Positions 45,530-54,651 of a stretch of 64,000 bases of DNA are shown piece after piece (within the stretch, counting starts at the first letter, position 1; each line of letters opens with the position of its first letter). The translations under genes were made by a program, and so were the position numbers. The notes under the pieces are model-generated. The model was given only the letters and a program-made list of their open reading frames with translations, made no database searches and was not told where the DNA came from. Origin of the DNA: Actibacterium mucosum KCTC 23349 (lineage in GTDB: Bacteria > Pseudomonadota > Alphaproteobacteria > Rhodobacterales > Rhodobacteraceae); contig NZ_JFKE01000001.1 of the NCBI RefSeq assembly GCF_000647975.1, positions 62,001-126,000 of the forward strand. Reading direction: 5' to 3'.

Positions 45530-47033
45530 TGCCGTTTTCCTTCGATGTCTTGGGGGTAGCGAGTTTCATCACCTCGGTGGGCGAGGCATTTTCGTGGCTG
45601 AGCAGGCCCTGCATGCGACCTTCGGAGAAGACGGCCACCTTGTGCGACAGGGCCAGAACCTCGTCCATTTCCGAGGACACAACGACCACCGCGGTGCCCT
45701 GCGCCGCGAGGTCCAGGACCAGCTGGTGAATATCGTCCTTTGCGCCCACATCCACGCCGCGCGTGGGTTCGGCCAGGATCAACACATCGGGGTTCGACTG
45801 CACGCAGCGCGCCACCACAACTTTCTGCTGGTTGCCACCGGACAGAGTGCTGATTGGCTGTGACAGGTTGGCAAGACGCACCTTGAAATCACCGACCAAT
45901 TCCTTGGCTTTCGACCGCATCGCACGTGGCGACAAGATGCCACCATTTGTGAACTTGCGGTGACGGCCGATATGGAAGTTTTCCTGTACCGAATGGCTGG
46001 GCAGAATTCCCTGAACCTTACGTTCCTCGGGAACAATCACGATTCCATGTTCGGCTGCACTGGCCGGATTCACGATCCGCGCAGGTTTGCCGTTTACCCT
46101 GATCGTGCCACCTCGCAAGCGATCGCCGCCGACCAGAGCCTGTGCCGCGTCATGCATGCCCGAACCGATAAGGCCGGCAAAGCCGATGATTTCGCCCTTG
46201 TTCAGCGTAAAGCTGAGGTCGGTCACCGCGTCGGTGGCGACGCCTGTAACTTCTAATACCGGGGTATTGGTTGGCTTGGGCAGCATGGCACCGTACAGCG
46301 AGACCGGGCGATCCACCATAAGTTGGATCATGTCCTCGGTTTCCAGATCGGCGCACAGGTAATGTCCCACCAACCCACCGTCGCGCAATACGGTGATGTC
46401 GTCTGCGATGCGCTTAATCTCGGACAAGTGGTGCGAGATGTACAAGATCGCATGACCCTCGGCGCGCAAGCGTTCCACCAGCGTCAGCAGACGCTCGACG
46501 TCGTTGGGTGGCAAGGCCGATGTCGGCTCGTCAAACACAATTACTTTGCTGTCCAGCGCCAGAGCCTTGGCAATTTCCAGCAGCTGTCCTTCGGCCGCAG
46601 ATAGGCGCGCGGCCAGCGTGCCCGGGCGTACGTTCAGACCAACCCGGTCCAACAGCCCCTGCACAAAGGTTTTTTCGGCCGGAGCACCGCGATAGGTTTT
46701 TGGTGCCACCGGCCCGCCCACCAGCATGATGTTGTCGGCCACTGAGAGCATGGGGACGATCTGCAGTTCCTGGTGAACGATTCCAACGCCGGCATCCATG
46801 GCGTCGCGCGGGCGGTCGAACCGCACCTCCTTGCCGTCCAGCCAAATCTGGCCTTCGGTCGGCGCGACGATGCCGGTCAGCATCTTCATAAGTGTCGATT
46901 TCCCGGCGCCGTTTTCGCCGATCACCGCGCGGATGCGGCCGGGCTGCACGGCGATATCGATGTCGCGCACAACGGTCACACCGTTATAGGCTTTCGACAG
47001 GCCGCGCCCTTCGATTGCGGGGGTGTCGCTCAT
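45507..47033 (-). CDS. CUT2-type sugar ABC transporter ATP-binding protein (double NBD)
   Basis: 508 residues with two nucleotide-binding domains, as usual for RbsA/MglA/XylG. Domain 1 has an intact Walker A GENGAGKST (39-47) and Walker B VIVFDEPTSAL. Domain 2 has a degenerate P-loop (GLIGSGMHD) but a full LSGGNQQKVVVARC signature and LILAEPTRGVDVG, the standard asymmetric arrangement. It energises import through the 44546 permease. The ATG overlaps the stop of the alcohol dehydrogenase (ATGA). Confidence 0.93.
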   Translation of the reverse strand: MSDTPAIEGRGLSKAYNGVTVVRDIDIAVQPGRIRAVIGENGAGKSTLMKMLTGIVAPTEGQIWLDGKEVRFDRPRDAMDAGVGIVHQELQIVPMLSVADNIMLVGGPVAPKTYRGAPAEKTFVQGLLDRVGLNVRPGTLAARLSAAEGQLLEIAKALALDSKVIVFDEPTSALPPNDVERLLTLVERLRAEGHAILYISHHLSEIKRIADDITVLRDGGLVGHYLCADLETEDMIQLMVDRPVSLYGAMLPKPTNTPVLEVTGVATDAVTDLSFTLNKGEIIGFAGLIGSGMHDAAQALVGGDRLRGGTIRVNGKPARIVNPASAAEHGIVIVPEERKVQGILPSHSVQENFHIGRHRKFTNGGILSPRAMRSKAKELVGDFKVRLANLSQPISTLSGGNQQKVVVARCVQSNPDVLILAEPTRGVDVGAKDDIHQLVLDLAAQGTAVVVVSSEMDEVLALSHKVAVFSEGRMQGLLSHENASPTEVMKLATPKTSKENGNGHERAA

Positions 47034-48079
47034 GACGCGGTCTCCGTTTGTGTCACGACCAGCTTGATGCCTTCGTGATTCTTGACCATGCCGATGCCCT
47101 GCTCGAACTGGTCCAACGACAGGCTGTGGCTGACAATCGCCAGTGGGTCGACGCGGCCTTGTTCGATCATCTTGATCACATCGGGCCAGATACCTGGGCT
47201 GCCCAGCGCGCCTTTGACGCTCAGGTCGTTGATCACGATCTGGTCCAGGTCGAACCCGTCCAGAAGACGCCCGCCAAAGAGGCCCTGCAGCACCACGGTG
47301 CCGCCCGGCTCGATCGCGGTCAGGGCTGTTGCGGCGGCTTGGGGAATTCCCGTGGCCTCGATTGCCTTGTTCGGCATGCGTCCGTTGCCAAATTCTGCCA
47401 GCTTCGCAGCGACATCTTCGGCGAGCGCGTTGATCGTGACATCCGCGCCCAACGTGCGCGCCAGATCCAGCCGCGCCGGTGTGCCACCGACCATCGCAAT
47501 GGATTGTGCGCCAAACGCCTTTGCGACCTGAAGAACCAACAGGCCGATGGGGCCATCGCCGTGGATCACCAAACGGTCCGATGGGCTGATGTCGGCGTTT
47601 TTCACTCCGTTATAGGCAATCGCAGTTGGCTCAACCAAAGCGGCCGCGCGCGGGTCAACGCTTTCTGAAATCGGGTGAAGAAACAGGGCCGGGAACAGAA
47701 TGTATTCTGCGAAACCACCATCACGGTTAAGAATACCTGTCTCGGTCCGATTGGGGCATTGGTGGTAATTGCCTGCCAGGCAGGTCGGGCAGGCCATGCA
47801 ACCCACGCTGCATTCACCAACGGCGCGCTGACCGGGGTGCAGCCCTTCAACGCCCTCACCACATTCCACAACCTCACCCACCCATTCGTGGCCGGGTGTC
47901 ACGGGGTAGCTGGCCATGCCCCGCACGAAATAGGCCATCACGCCGTCAAATATTTCGACATCGGTGCCGCAGATTCCGGTGGCCAAAACGCGCAGCAGAA
48001 CCTGACCCGGCCCCGGCTTTGGCTGATCCATTTCCGATATGCGAACGTCGTTCGCACCGTGAATGCGTATCGCTTTCAA
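47030..48079 (-). CDS. Zinc-dependent alcohol/polyol dehydrogenase (MDR)
   Basis: 349 residues, medium-chain dehydrogenase of the sorbitol/threonine-dehydrogenase group. The catalytic Zn ligands are Cys37 and His64-Glu65; the structural Zn is bound by Cys94, 97, 100 and 108. The nucleotide fold (HGDGPIGLLVLQVAKAFGA) has GxGxxG. It would oxidise the imported sugar alcohol or a sugar hydroxyl. TTG start with GGAGG six bases upstream. First gene of the minus-strand transport operon, facing the fusion gene across a 122-base promoter region. Confidence 0.86.
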   Translation of the reverse strand: MKAIRIHGANDVRISEMDQPKPGPGQVLLRVLATGICGTDVEIFDGVMAYFVRGMASYPVTPGHEWVGEVVECGEGVEGLHPGQRAVGECSVGCMACPTCLAGNYHQCPNRTETGILNRDGGFAEYILFPALFLHPISESVDPRAAALVEPTAIAYNGVKNADISPSDRLVIHGDGPIGLLVLQVAKAFGAQSIAMVGGTPARLDLARTLGADVTINALAEDVAAKLAEFGNGRMPNKAIEATGIPQAAATALTAIEPGGTVVLQGLFGGRLLDGFDLDQIVINDLSVKGALGSPGIWPDVIKMIEQGRVDPLAIVSHSLSLDQFEQGIGMVKNHEGIKLVVTQTETAS

Positions 48080-48139
48080 AACATCCTCCCGCGCTGATTC
48101 TACATTTTTCGAATCAGCTCACCTAAATTGGTTATCATG

Positions 48140-48158
48140 TTGTCCAATTGTTGGACAA
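48140..48158. promoter_or_regulatory. 19-base palindrome TTGTCCAA-TTG-TTGGACAA in the divergent promoter
   Basis: Perfect 8-base arms around TTG, midway between the divergent alcohol dehydrogenase (TTG 48079) and fusion (ATG 48202) genes. Its right half, TTGTTGGACAA (48148-48158), fits the FadR-subfamily pattern TNGTNNNACNA and differs by one base from the site before the ALDH gene. Probable shared operator for system 1. Confidence 0.65.
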
Positions 48159-48201
48159 ATTCTTTTTTTGCCGTAAGCTGATCCAAACGACAGGAATCGG
48201 T

Positions 48202-50559
48202 ATGGACGCGCAACCCCCTACACACATGCACAAACAGGCATTGGTTCAGCTTGTTGGAGAACGATACGTATTAGGCACCGGATCAGACAATGATCGGTTT
48301 CTGAAAGACTGGTCGGGTGATTTGACCTCGTCCCCGCTGTGCATTGTGCAGCCGGGAAATGTGAACGAGGTTTCTTCAGTTGCCCGGTACTGCCACGAAC
48401 ATGGCCTTTCCATGATCCCGCAAGGTGGGAACACAGGCCTTGTCGGCGGAACCTATACGCAGGATGAGAACAAGGCCGTTGTTCTGAACCTTTCTCGCCT
48501 GAACAACATTCGTGAAGTTGATGCAGACAATTACACGATGCAGGTTGAAAGCGGCTGCATCGTACAAACAATTCAGGATGAGGCGGCAAAGAATGGTCGC
48601 CTTTTCCCGTTGAGCTTTGGGGCAATTGGCTCTGCGCAGATTGGTGGGGCTTTGGCGACCAATGCCGGGGGCCTGAACGTTTTGCGCTATGGCATGACGC
48701 GGAACATGGTGTTGGGAATAGAGGTGGTTCTGCCCGATGGCCGCATCCTCGACCTGATGAGCGAATTGCGCAAAGACAATTCCGGCCCGGACCTAAAGCA
48801 CCTTTTCATAGGCACCGAAGGTACGTTTGGCATTGTGACGGCCGTGTCTCTGCAACTGTATCCAGCCATTCAGAACTCGGAAACCGCGATGCTGGCCCTG
48901 ACCAGTCTGGACGCCATCACCAAGTTCTACAGCCTTGCCCGCAGCCATTGCGCCGACCTTATGTCGGCATTTGAGCTGCTGCCGCAATCCTGCGTGGATC
49001 TGGCGGTTGAGCATCAATCGACCCTGCGGTCCCCGATGCAGGAAGAGTTTGAATATTATGCGCTGATCCGACTGGCAGCCTCTGGCCCTATTGACCTGCG
49101 CGGCCTTCTGGAAAGCCTTGTCGAGCGGGCGTTCGAAGAAGATCTGGTCGCGGACGGCATCGTGGCCGAAAGCCTGTCACAGGCAGAAATGTTGTGGGCG
49201 ATCCGCGAAGCAATGGTCGAAGCGCAGGCGGCTCGTGGACGGCACATTCGCACCGATATTTCAGTACGCGTTTCGCAAATTCCCGAGTTCATTCGCCGGG
49301 CGGAGGGTGCCGTGACGGAAGCCGCACCTGACTGGCTTTCGATTGCCTATGGACATGTCGGCGACGGAAACGTGCATTTTAACATACTGCCTCCGCAAGA
49401 CATGGCCGACGACCGCATTGCCGAGGTCGGCGCGCAATTGCTGGACATCGTTTATGGTGTGCTTGGTCAAATGGGTGGTTCTGTCAGTGCCGAACACGGC
49501 ATCGGTCGCGTGCGTCGCAAAGCAATGCAACGACAATCCAGCGCCGTGCGAATGGACGTGTCGCAATCACTGAAAGAAACTCTGGACCCGCTTGGCATTC
49601 TCAATCCGGGCTGTATCTTCCCTGCGAAAACTATTGATAGTGAAACGGCACGTGTGCCGTCCAAGCAGGGAAAATCAGAAATGGCAGAGCTTTCGGCCTC
49701 GCTCATCCTCGACTGCCGCAACAACCTTGGTGAGGGCATTCAGTGGAATGTGCGCACTCAACGGGTTTATTGGACCGATATCTTTGGTGATGCCTTGTGG
49801 TCCTGCGCCGAAGATGGCAGCGCCATGTCCCGTGTTCCGCTGGACAAGGGCCTGTGCGCGATGGCTTTCACAGACAATGACCGTGCGTTGGCGGCATTCA
49901 CGGATGGGCTTTGCTGGCTTGACGTGGAAACCGGTGCACGGGAACTGATCAAAGAATACCAGCCCGAAGAAGGTGCGCGTACCCGCATGAATGATGGCGG
50001 CCTTGATCGTCAGGGGCGCTTCGTCGTCGGTGGTATTGACGAGGAAGGCATGCACCCAATCACGCCGGTCTGGTCTGTCGACAAAGGTGATGTCCGCACG
50101 GTGATCGAGGGGATCGGTTGCGCCAATTCCACCTGTTTCTCGCCGGACGGCACGCGCATGTATTTCGCCGACACACGCGGCAAAGACGTTGTTGCCTATG
50201 ACTATGACACCGCAACCGGCACCCCGTCGAACCCGCGCGTTTTTGCGACACTGGGTGACGGCGAAGGTGGCCCGGACGGCTCGACCGTGGATGCCGAGGG
50301 CGGGCTGTGGAACACACAGTTCGGCGGCGGCGCTGTGCAGCGCTTTCTGCCCGATGGCAGCCGTGACATGCGCGTCACCCTACCTGTGCCGAATATTACG
50401 TGCTGCGCCATCGGCGGCGCAAAGATGAACCGTTTGTTCATCACAACGGCGCGTCTGGGCATGGAGCCTGACGCGCTGCAGAAATCACCGCTGGCCGGTG
50501 GCTTGTTCGCGGTTGACCTGCCGGTCACCGGGATCGACGCCGGCACCTACAAGCTCTGA
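48202..50559 (+). CDS. Fused FAD-binding 2-hydroxyacid dehydrogenase and SMP-30/gluconolactonase
   Basis: 785 residues, two enzymes in one open frame. Residues 1 to about 475 are a VAO-type FAD dehydrogenase of the D-2-hydroxyglutarate/D-lactate group: PP-loop PQGGNTGLVGG (73-83), GAIGSAQIGGALATNAGG (140-157), GHVGDGNVHFN (about 383-393) and AEHGIGRVRR (about 430). Residues 494-785 are an SMP-30/gluconolactonase propeller: LGEGIQW, NDGGLDRQGRF, GPDGSTVDAEGG. The linker is about 20 residues. The lactonase starts at Met494, with AGGGA correctly spaced before it, so it may also be made alone. The ATG at 48202 has AGGAA upstream; a TTG at 48148 lies inside the operator. Confidence 0.85.
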   Translation: MDAQPPTHMHKQALVQLVGERYVLGTGSDNDRFLKDWSGDLTSSPLCIVQPGNVNEVSSVARYCHEHGLSMIPQGGNTGLVGGTYTQDENKAVVLNLSRLNNIREVDADNYTMQVESGCIVQTIQDEAAKNGRLFPLSFGAIGSAQIGGALATNAGGLNVLRYGMTRNMVLGIEVVLPDGRILDLMSELRKDNSGPDLKHLFIGTEGTFGIVTAVSLQLYPAIQNSETAMLALTSLDAITKFYSLARSHCADLMSAFELLPQSCVDLAVEHQSTLRSPMQEEFEYYALIRLAASGPIDLRGLLESLVERAFEEDLVADGIVAESLSQAEMLWAIREAMVEAQAARGRHIRTDISVRVSQIPEFIRRAEGAVTEAAPDWLSIAYGHVGDGNVHFNILPPQDMADDRIAEVGAQLLDIVYGVLGQMGGSVSAEHGIGRVRRKAMQRQSSAVRMDVSQSLKETLDPLGILNPGCIFPAKTIDSETARVPSKQGKSEMAELSASLILDCRNNLGEGIQWNVRTQRVYWTDIFGDALWSCAEDGSAMSRVPLDKGLCAMAFTDNDRALAAFTDGLCWLDVETGARELIKEYQPEEGARTRMNDGGLDRQGRFVVGGIDEEGMHPITPVWSVDKGDVRTVIEGIGCANSTCFSPDGTRMYFADTRGKDVVAYDYDTATGTPSNPRVFATLGDGEGGPDGSTVDAEGGLWNTQFGGGAVQRFLPDGSRDMRVTLPVPNITCCAIGGAKMNRLFITTARLGMEPDALQKSPLAGGLFAVDLPVTGIDAGTYKL

Positions 50560-50575
50560 TATTTAGGAGACGAAA

Positions 50576-51724
50576 TTGACCAACTTCCTGTTCCCCCAAG
50601 ACCTGGGCGGGCTGTTTGTCGGCCGCATCTGGGACCCGGCCTGCCAGGGCCCCGTGGTGGTTACGCTGCGCGACGGCGCTTTTGTCGACATCACCGCAAA
50701 GGCGGCCCCCACGGTGCGCGACATTTGCGAGATGGACAACCCCGCCACCTATGTGCGCACCGCGCCGGGCCGCGTTCTGGGTGATGCCGACACAATTGCA
50801 CAGAACCCGACTGACACCGATCAGCTGCACATGCTGGCACCGTGCGATCTGCAATCGGTAAAGGCCTGCGGCGTGACCTTTGCCAGCTCGATGGTGGAAC
50901 GCGTGATCGAGGAGCAAGCCGCCGGCGATCCGGCAAAGGCGCAAGCGATCCGCGCAAAAATCGGCGGCATCATCGGTGGCAGCCTGAAGAATATCGAGGC
51001 CGGGTCCGCGCAGGCGGCCGATGTGAAGGCCGCACTGATCGAGGAAGGCCTGTGGTCGCAATATCTCGAGGTTGGGATCGGCCCGGATGCCGAGGTATTC
51101 TCGAAGGCGCAGATCCTGTCATCGGTGGGCTACGGCGCACAGATCGGGCTGCACCCGATCTCGAACTGGAACAACCCCGAGCCCGAGGTGGTTCTGGCCG
51201 TGTCGTCCAAGGGCCGCATCGTTGGCGCGACGTTGGGCAATGATGTGAACCTGCGCGATGTCGAGGGGCGCTCGGCTTTGCTGTTGTCTAAGGCCAAGGA
51301 CAATAACGGGTCTTGCGCAATCGGGCCGATGATCCGCCTGTTCGATGACAGCTTCTCGCTGGACGATGTGCGCCAGGCCGAGCTGACGCTGAACGTCACC
51401 GGGCCCGAGGGGTACGTGCTGGAAGGTCATTCCTCGATGAACCAGATCAGCCGCGACCCCGAAGAACTGGTACGTCAAACCATTGGCCGCCATCACCAAT
51501 ACCCCGACGGGCTGGTCCTGTTTTTGGGAACGCTGTTTGCCCCAACCGAAGACCGCGACACGCCGGGCGAAGGGTTCACGCACAAGCTGGGTGACGTGGT
51601 GTCGATCTCGGCCCCCGGCTTTGGCACGCTGCGCAACACGGTGCGCTTGTCGACCGAATGCCCCGAGTGGGTCTTTGGTCCCTCGCACCTGATGCGGAAC
51701 TTGGCCGGGCGTGACCTGCTGTAA
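50576..51724 (+). CDS. FAH-family 2-keto-3-deoxy-pentonate dehydratase-like protein
   Basis: 382 residues. Fumarylacetoacetate-hydrolase fold of the XylX/KdpD type: an N-terminal domain (VGRIWDPACQGPVVVTLRDG) and a catalytic FAH domain with SVGYGAQIGLHP, NNPEPEVVLAVSSKG, IVGATLGNDVNLRDVEG and SKAKD, which hold the Glu, Asp and Lys of the family metal site. In Caulobacter such an enzyme dehydrates 2-keto-3-deoxy-D-xylonate to 2-oxoglutarate semialdehyde, the substrate of the ALDH in this cluster. TTG start with AGGAG upstream, 16 bases after the fusion gene. A strong terminator follows. Confidence 0.84.
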   Translation: MTNFLFPQDLGGLFVGRIWDPACQGPVVVTLRDGAFVDITAKAAPTVRDICEMDNPATYVRTAPGRVLGDADTIAQNPTDTDQLHMLAPCDLQSVKACGVTFASSMVERVIEEQAAGDPAKAQAIRAKIGGIIGGSLKNIEAGSAQAADVKAALIEEGLWSQYLEVGIGPDAEVFSKAQILSSVGYGAQIGLHPISNWNNPEPEVVLAVSSKGRIVGATLGNDVNLRDVEGRSALLLSKAKDNNGSCAIGPMIRLFDDSFSLDDVRQAELTLNVTGPEGYVLEGHSSMNQISRDPEELVRQTIGRHHQYPDGLVLFLGTLFAPTEDRDTPGEGFTHKLGDVVSISAPGFGTLRNTVRLSTECPEWVFGPSHLMRNLAGRDLL

Positions 51725-51750
51725 CCGATTCTGGTGATTCTTGATAATCG

Positions 51751-51785
51751 GAGGCCGGCGTGTCCACCGCCGGCCTCTTCTTTTT
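51751..51785 (+). terminator. Intrinsic terminator after the FAH gene
   Basis: Perfect 10-base stem GAGGCCGGCG/CGCCGGCCTC, seven-base loop, then TTCTTTTTCT. It ends the fusion-FAH operon and separates it from the xylB promoter. Confidence 0.9.
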
Positions 51786-51839
51786 CTGCACCTGCATATT
51801 TTTCGCGATTTCAGTCACTTATTCGCTTGCAGAAGTTTT

Positions 51840-51855
51840 ATTTTGACAACAAAAT
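51840..51855. promoter_or_regulatory. Palindrome ATTTTG-ACAA-CAAAAT before xylB
   Basis: Perfect 6-base arms with a four-base centre, 38 bases before the xylB GTG in A+T-rich promoter DNA. A probable site for the ROK repressor encoded in the same locus, by analogy with XylR of other bacteria. Confidence 0.45.
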
Positions 51856-51893
51856 TATTTCGCGCAATGAGTAGGACAAAAGAGGAGGAGAAC

Positions 51894-53345
51894 GTGTTTC
51901 TGGGTCTCGATCTAGGAACCTCCGGTCTGCGTGCCGTGCTGGCCAATGACGGGGGAACCATTATTGCATCATCCGAGGGGACTTACCCTGTTGCACACGC
52001 CCATCCCGGGTGGAGCGAACAGGACCCTGCGGATTGGATCGCGGCGCTGAACGGCTGCGTTGCTGAACTTCGTTCATCCCACCCGGCTGAATTCGCCGCG
52101 CTAAAGGGCATTGGCGTGTCCGGGCACATGCACGGTGCCACTTGTCTGGATGACAGTGGCGACGTGATCCGTCCCTGCATCCTGTGGAACGACACCCGCA
52201 GCCATGCCGAGGCCGCCGCGCTGGACGCTGCACCCCGGGTACGTGATCTGTCCGGCAACATCGTTTTCCCCGGGTTCACCGCGCCGAAACTGGTGTGGAT
52301 GCAAAAGAACGAACCCGAGAACTTTGCACGTGTGGCAAAGGTTCTGCTGCCAGCAGCATATTTGAATTTCTACATGACCGGTCGGTATTTCGCAGACATG
52401 TCCGACAGTGCCGGCACATCGTGGCTGGATGTCGGCGCGCGCGACTGGTCCGATGTTCTGTTGTCTGCGTCCGGCATGCGCCGCGACCAGATGCCGGAGC
52501 TTGTCGAAGGTTCGGAAGCGGGGGGAACCCTGCGCCCCGAGCTGGCCGCCGATTGGGGCGTTTCGTCGGATGTAGCCGTGGTGGGCGGCGGCGGCGACAA
52601 CGCGGTGGCCGCTTGCGGCGTGGGTACCCTGCGCGAGGGCGATGGGTTCGTGTCCCTTGGCACGTCGGGCGTTTTGCTGGCCGCCAAGGACAGCTTTGCC
52701 CCCATGCCCTCGTCGGCGGTTCACACCTTTTGCCATGCCATTCCCGGCACATGGTACCAGATGGGTGTGATCCTGGCCGCGACCGACAGCCTGAACTGGC
52801 TGTCGCGCAACCTTGGCAAAGGCGCGGCCGACCTGTCGCGCGACCTGGGCGAAACCATCAGCGGCCCCGGCGATCTGCGGTTCCTGCCCTATCTGTCGGG
52901 CGAGCGCACACCGCATAATGACAGCGCCATCCGGGGCGCGTTCATCGGGCTGGATATCGGCGCCGGGCATGCCGAGCTGACCCAGGCCGTGATGGAGGGC
53001 GTATCCTTCGCCCTGCGCGACAATCTGGCGGCGTTGGAAAGCACCGGTACCAAGCTGGACCGGGTTCTGGCCATCGGCGGCGGCTCGCAATCACCTTATT
53101 GGGTCGAACTGCTGGCAACGCTGTTGAACATTCAGATCGACCTGCCCGAGGCCGGCGATTTCGGCGCAGCCCTTGGGGCGGCGCGTCTGGCCATTTGCGG
53201 TGCAACCGGCGCCAAACCCACCGACATCATGACGGCCCCCGCGGTCGCCAAAACTATCTCTCCCCGCGCGGACCTTGTGGCGGCCTATCAGGACGCCTGG
53301 CAAAAATACCGCGCCTCTTACTCAGCAATAAAGGCAATCCAATGA
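51894..53345 (+). CDS. xylB: Xylulokinase
   Basis: 483 residues, the length of E. coli XylB (484). FGGY kinase that phosphorylates D-xylulose. Motifs are [13 protein letters not shown] at the N-terminus, [13 protein letters not shown] with the base-binding region, and [14 protein letters not shown]. The GTG at 51894 is chosen because GGAGGAG sits just before it and homologues begin at this point; ATG 51867 is in frame but adds only nine residues. The stop overlaps the xylA ATG (ATGA). First gene of xylB-xylA-galM-peroxidase. Confidence 0.94.
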   Translation: MFLGLDLGTSGLRAVLANDGGTIIASSEGTYPVAHAHPGWSEQDPADWIAALNGCVAELRSSHPAEFAALKGIGVSGHMHGATCLDDSGDVIRPCILWNDTRSHAEAAALDAAPRVRDLSGNIVFPGFTAPKLVWMQKNEPENFARVAKVLLPAAYLNFYMTGRYFADMSDSAGTSWLDVGARDWSDVLLSASGMRRDQMPELVEGSEAGGTLRPELAADWGVSSDVAVVGGGGDNAVAACGVGTLREGDGFVSLGTSGVLLAAKDSFAPMPSSAVHTFCHAIPGTWYQMGVILAATDSLNWLSRNLGKGAADLSRDLGETISGPGDLRFLPYLSGERTPHNDSAIRGAFIGLDIGAGHAELTQAVMEGVSFALRDNLAALESTGTKLDRVLAIGGGSQSPYWVELLATLLNIQIDLPEAGDFGAALGAARLAICGATGAKPTDIMTAPAVAKTISPRADLVAAYQDAWQKYRASYSAIKAIQ

Positions 53346-54649
53346 GCACCGATTTCTTCAAGGGCATCGAAAAAGCGACCTACGAAGGCCCCGACAGCAC
53401 CAACCCCATGGCGTTCCACCACTACAACCCCGAAGAGGTTGTTATGGGCAAAACCATGGCCGAGCATCTGCGGTTTGCCATCGCTTATTGGCACTCGTTC
53501 GCATGGGAAGGCGGCGACCCCTTTGGCGGCCAGACCTTCGAACGCCCCTGGTACCCGCAGGACGACATGGCCCGCGCCAAGCTGAAGGCCGATGTGGCAT
53601 TCGAGATGTTCGAGATTCTGGGCGCGCCGTTCTATTGCTGGCACGACGCTGACGTTCGCCCCGAACAGGGCAACTTTGCCGACAACCTGAGCACCCTGAA
53701 CGAGATGGTCGACTATTTCGGTGAGAAACAGGAAGCCACCGGCATCAACCTGCTGTGGGGCACCGCCAACATGTTCAGCCACCGCCGCTGGATGTCGGGC
53801 GCGTCAACCAACCCCGACCCCGACGTGTTCGCCTTTGCCGCCGCCACCGTGAAATCCTGCATGGATGCCACGATGAAGCTGGGCGGCCAGAACTACGTGC
53901 TGTGGGGTGGGCGCGAAGGGTACGAGACCCTGATCAACACCGACATGGGTGCCGAGCTGGACCATATGGGCCGCTTCCTGAACATGGTTGTCGAGTACAA
54001 GCACAAGATCGGTTTCAAAGGCCAGATCCTGGTGGAACCCAAGCCGCAGGAACCGTCAAAGCACCAGTATGACTATGACGCCGCCACCTGCTTTGGCTTC
54101 CTGCAGAAATACGGTTTGGAAAACGAAGTGAAGCTGAACCTGGAACAGGGTCACGCGATCCTGGCCGGTCACTCGTTCGAGCACGAGATCGCCACCGCCA
54201 CAGCGCTGGGTGTGCTGGGTTCGATCGACATGAACCGCAACGATTACCAGTCGGGCTGGGACACCGACCAGTTCCCCAACAACGTGCCCGAAGTGGCGCT
54301 GTGCTATTACCACATCCTGAAAGATGGCGGCTTCACCCAGGGCGGCACCAATTTCGACGCCAAGATCCGCCGTCAATCGCTGGACGCCGAAGACCTGATC
54401 GCCGCGCATATCGGTGGCATGGATGTCTGCGCGCGCGGCCTGAAAGCGGCCGCCGCGATGATCGAGGATGGCGGTCTGGAGGACGCGCTGAAAGAGCGTT
54501 ACGCCGGTTGGGAAACCCCTGAAGCCAAGGCGATGCTGGACAGCGACTTCGACACGATCACGCAGCGTGTTCTGGCCGATAACGTCAACCCGGCTCCGCG
54601 TTCGGGTCGCCAGGAAATCCTGGAGAACTACATCAACCGCTTCGTCTAA
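53342..54649 (+). CDS. xylA: Xylose isomerase
   Basis: 435 residues, class II (long) xylose isomerase. Interconverts D-xylose and D-xylulose with two divalent metal ions. Motifs are [11 protein letters not shown] (catalytic His and nearby ligands), [26 protein letters not shown] (Glu/Lys metal and substrate site) and GSIDMNRND. Translationally coupled to xylB by the ATGA overlap. Together with xylB this makes the isomerase route to D-xylulose 5-phosphate. Confidence 0.97.
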   Translation: MSTDFFKGIEKATYEGPDSTNPMAFHHYNPEEVVMGKTMAEHLRFAIAYWHSFAWEGGDPFGGQTFERPWYPQDDMARAKLKADVAFEMFEILGAPFYCWHDADVRPEQGNFADNLSTLNEMVDYFGEKQEATGINLLWGTANMFSHRRWMSGASTNPDPDVFAFAAATVKSCMDATMKLGGQNYVLWGGREGYETLINTDMGAELDHMGRFLNMVVEYKHKIGFKGQILVEPKPQEPSKHQYDYDAATCFGFLQKYGLENEVKLNLEQGHAILAGHSFEHEIATATALGVLGSIDMNRNDYQSGWDTDQFPNNVPEVALCYYHILKDGGFTQGGTNFDAKIRRQSLDAEDLIAAHIGGMDVCARGLKAAAAMIEDGGLEDALKERYAGWETPEAKAMLDSDFDTITQRVLADNVNPAPRSGRQEILENYINRFV

Positions 54650-54651
54650 AC

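Noticed and set aside
48148-48201. TTG start giving 18 more residues on the fusion protein
   Set aside because: This TTG lies inside the operator palindrome and has no ribosome-binding site, while ATG 48202 has AGGAA at good spacing.
51869-51879. GAGTAGGACAA before xylB, similar to the GntR sites
   Set aside because: The left arm TTGT is absent, so it is not palindromic and lies within the leader next to the ribosome-binding site. Likely chance.
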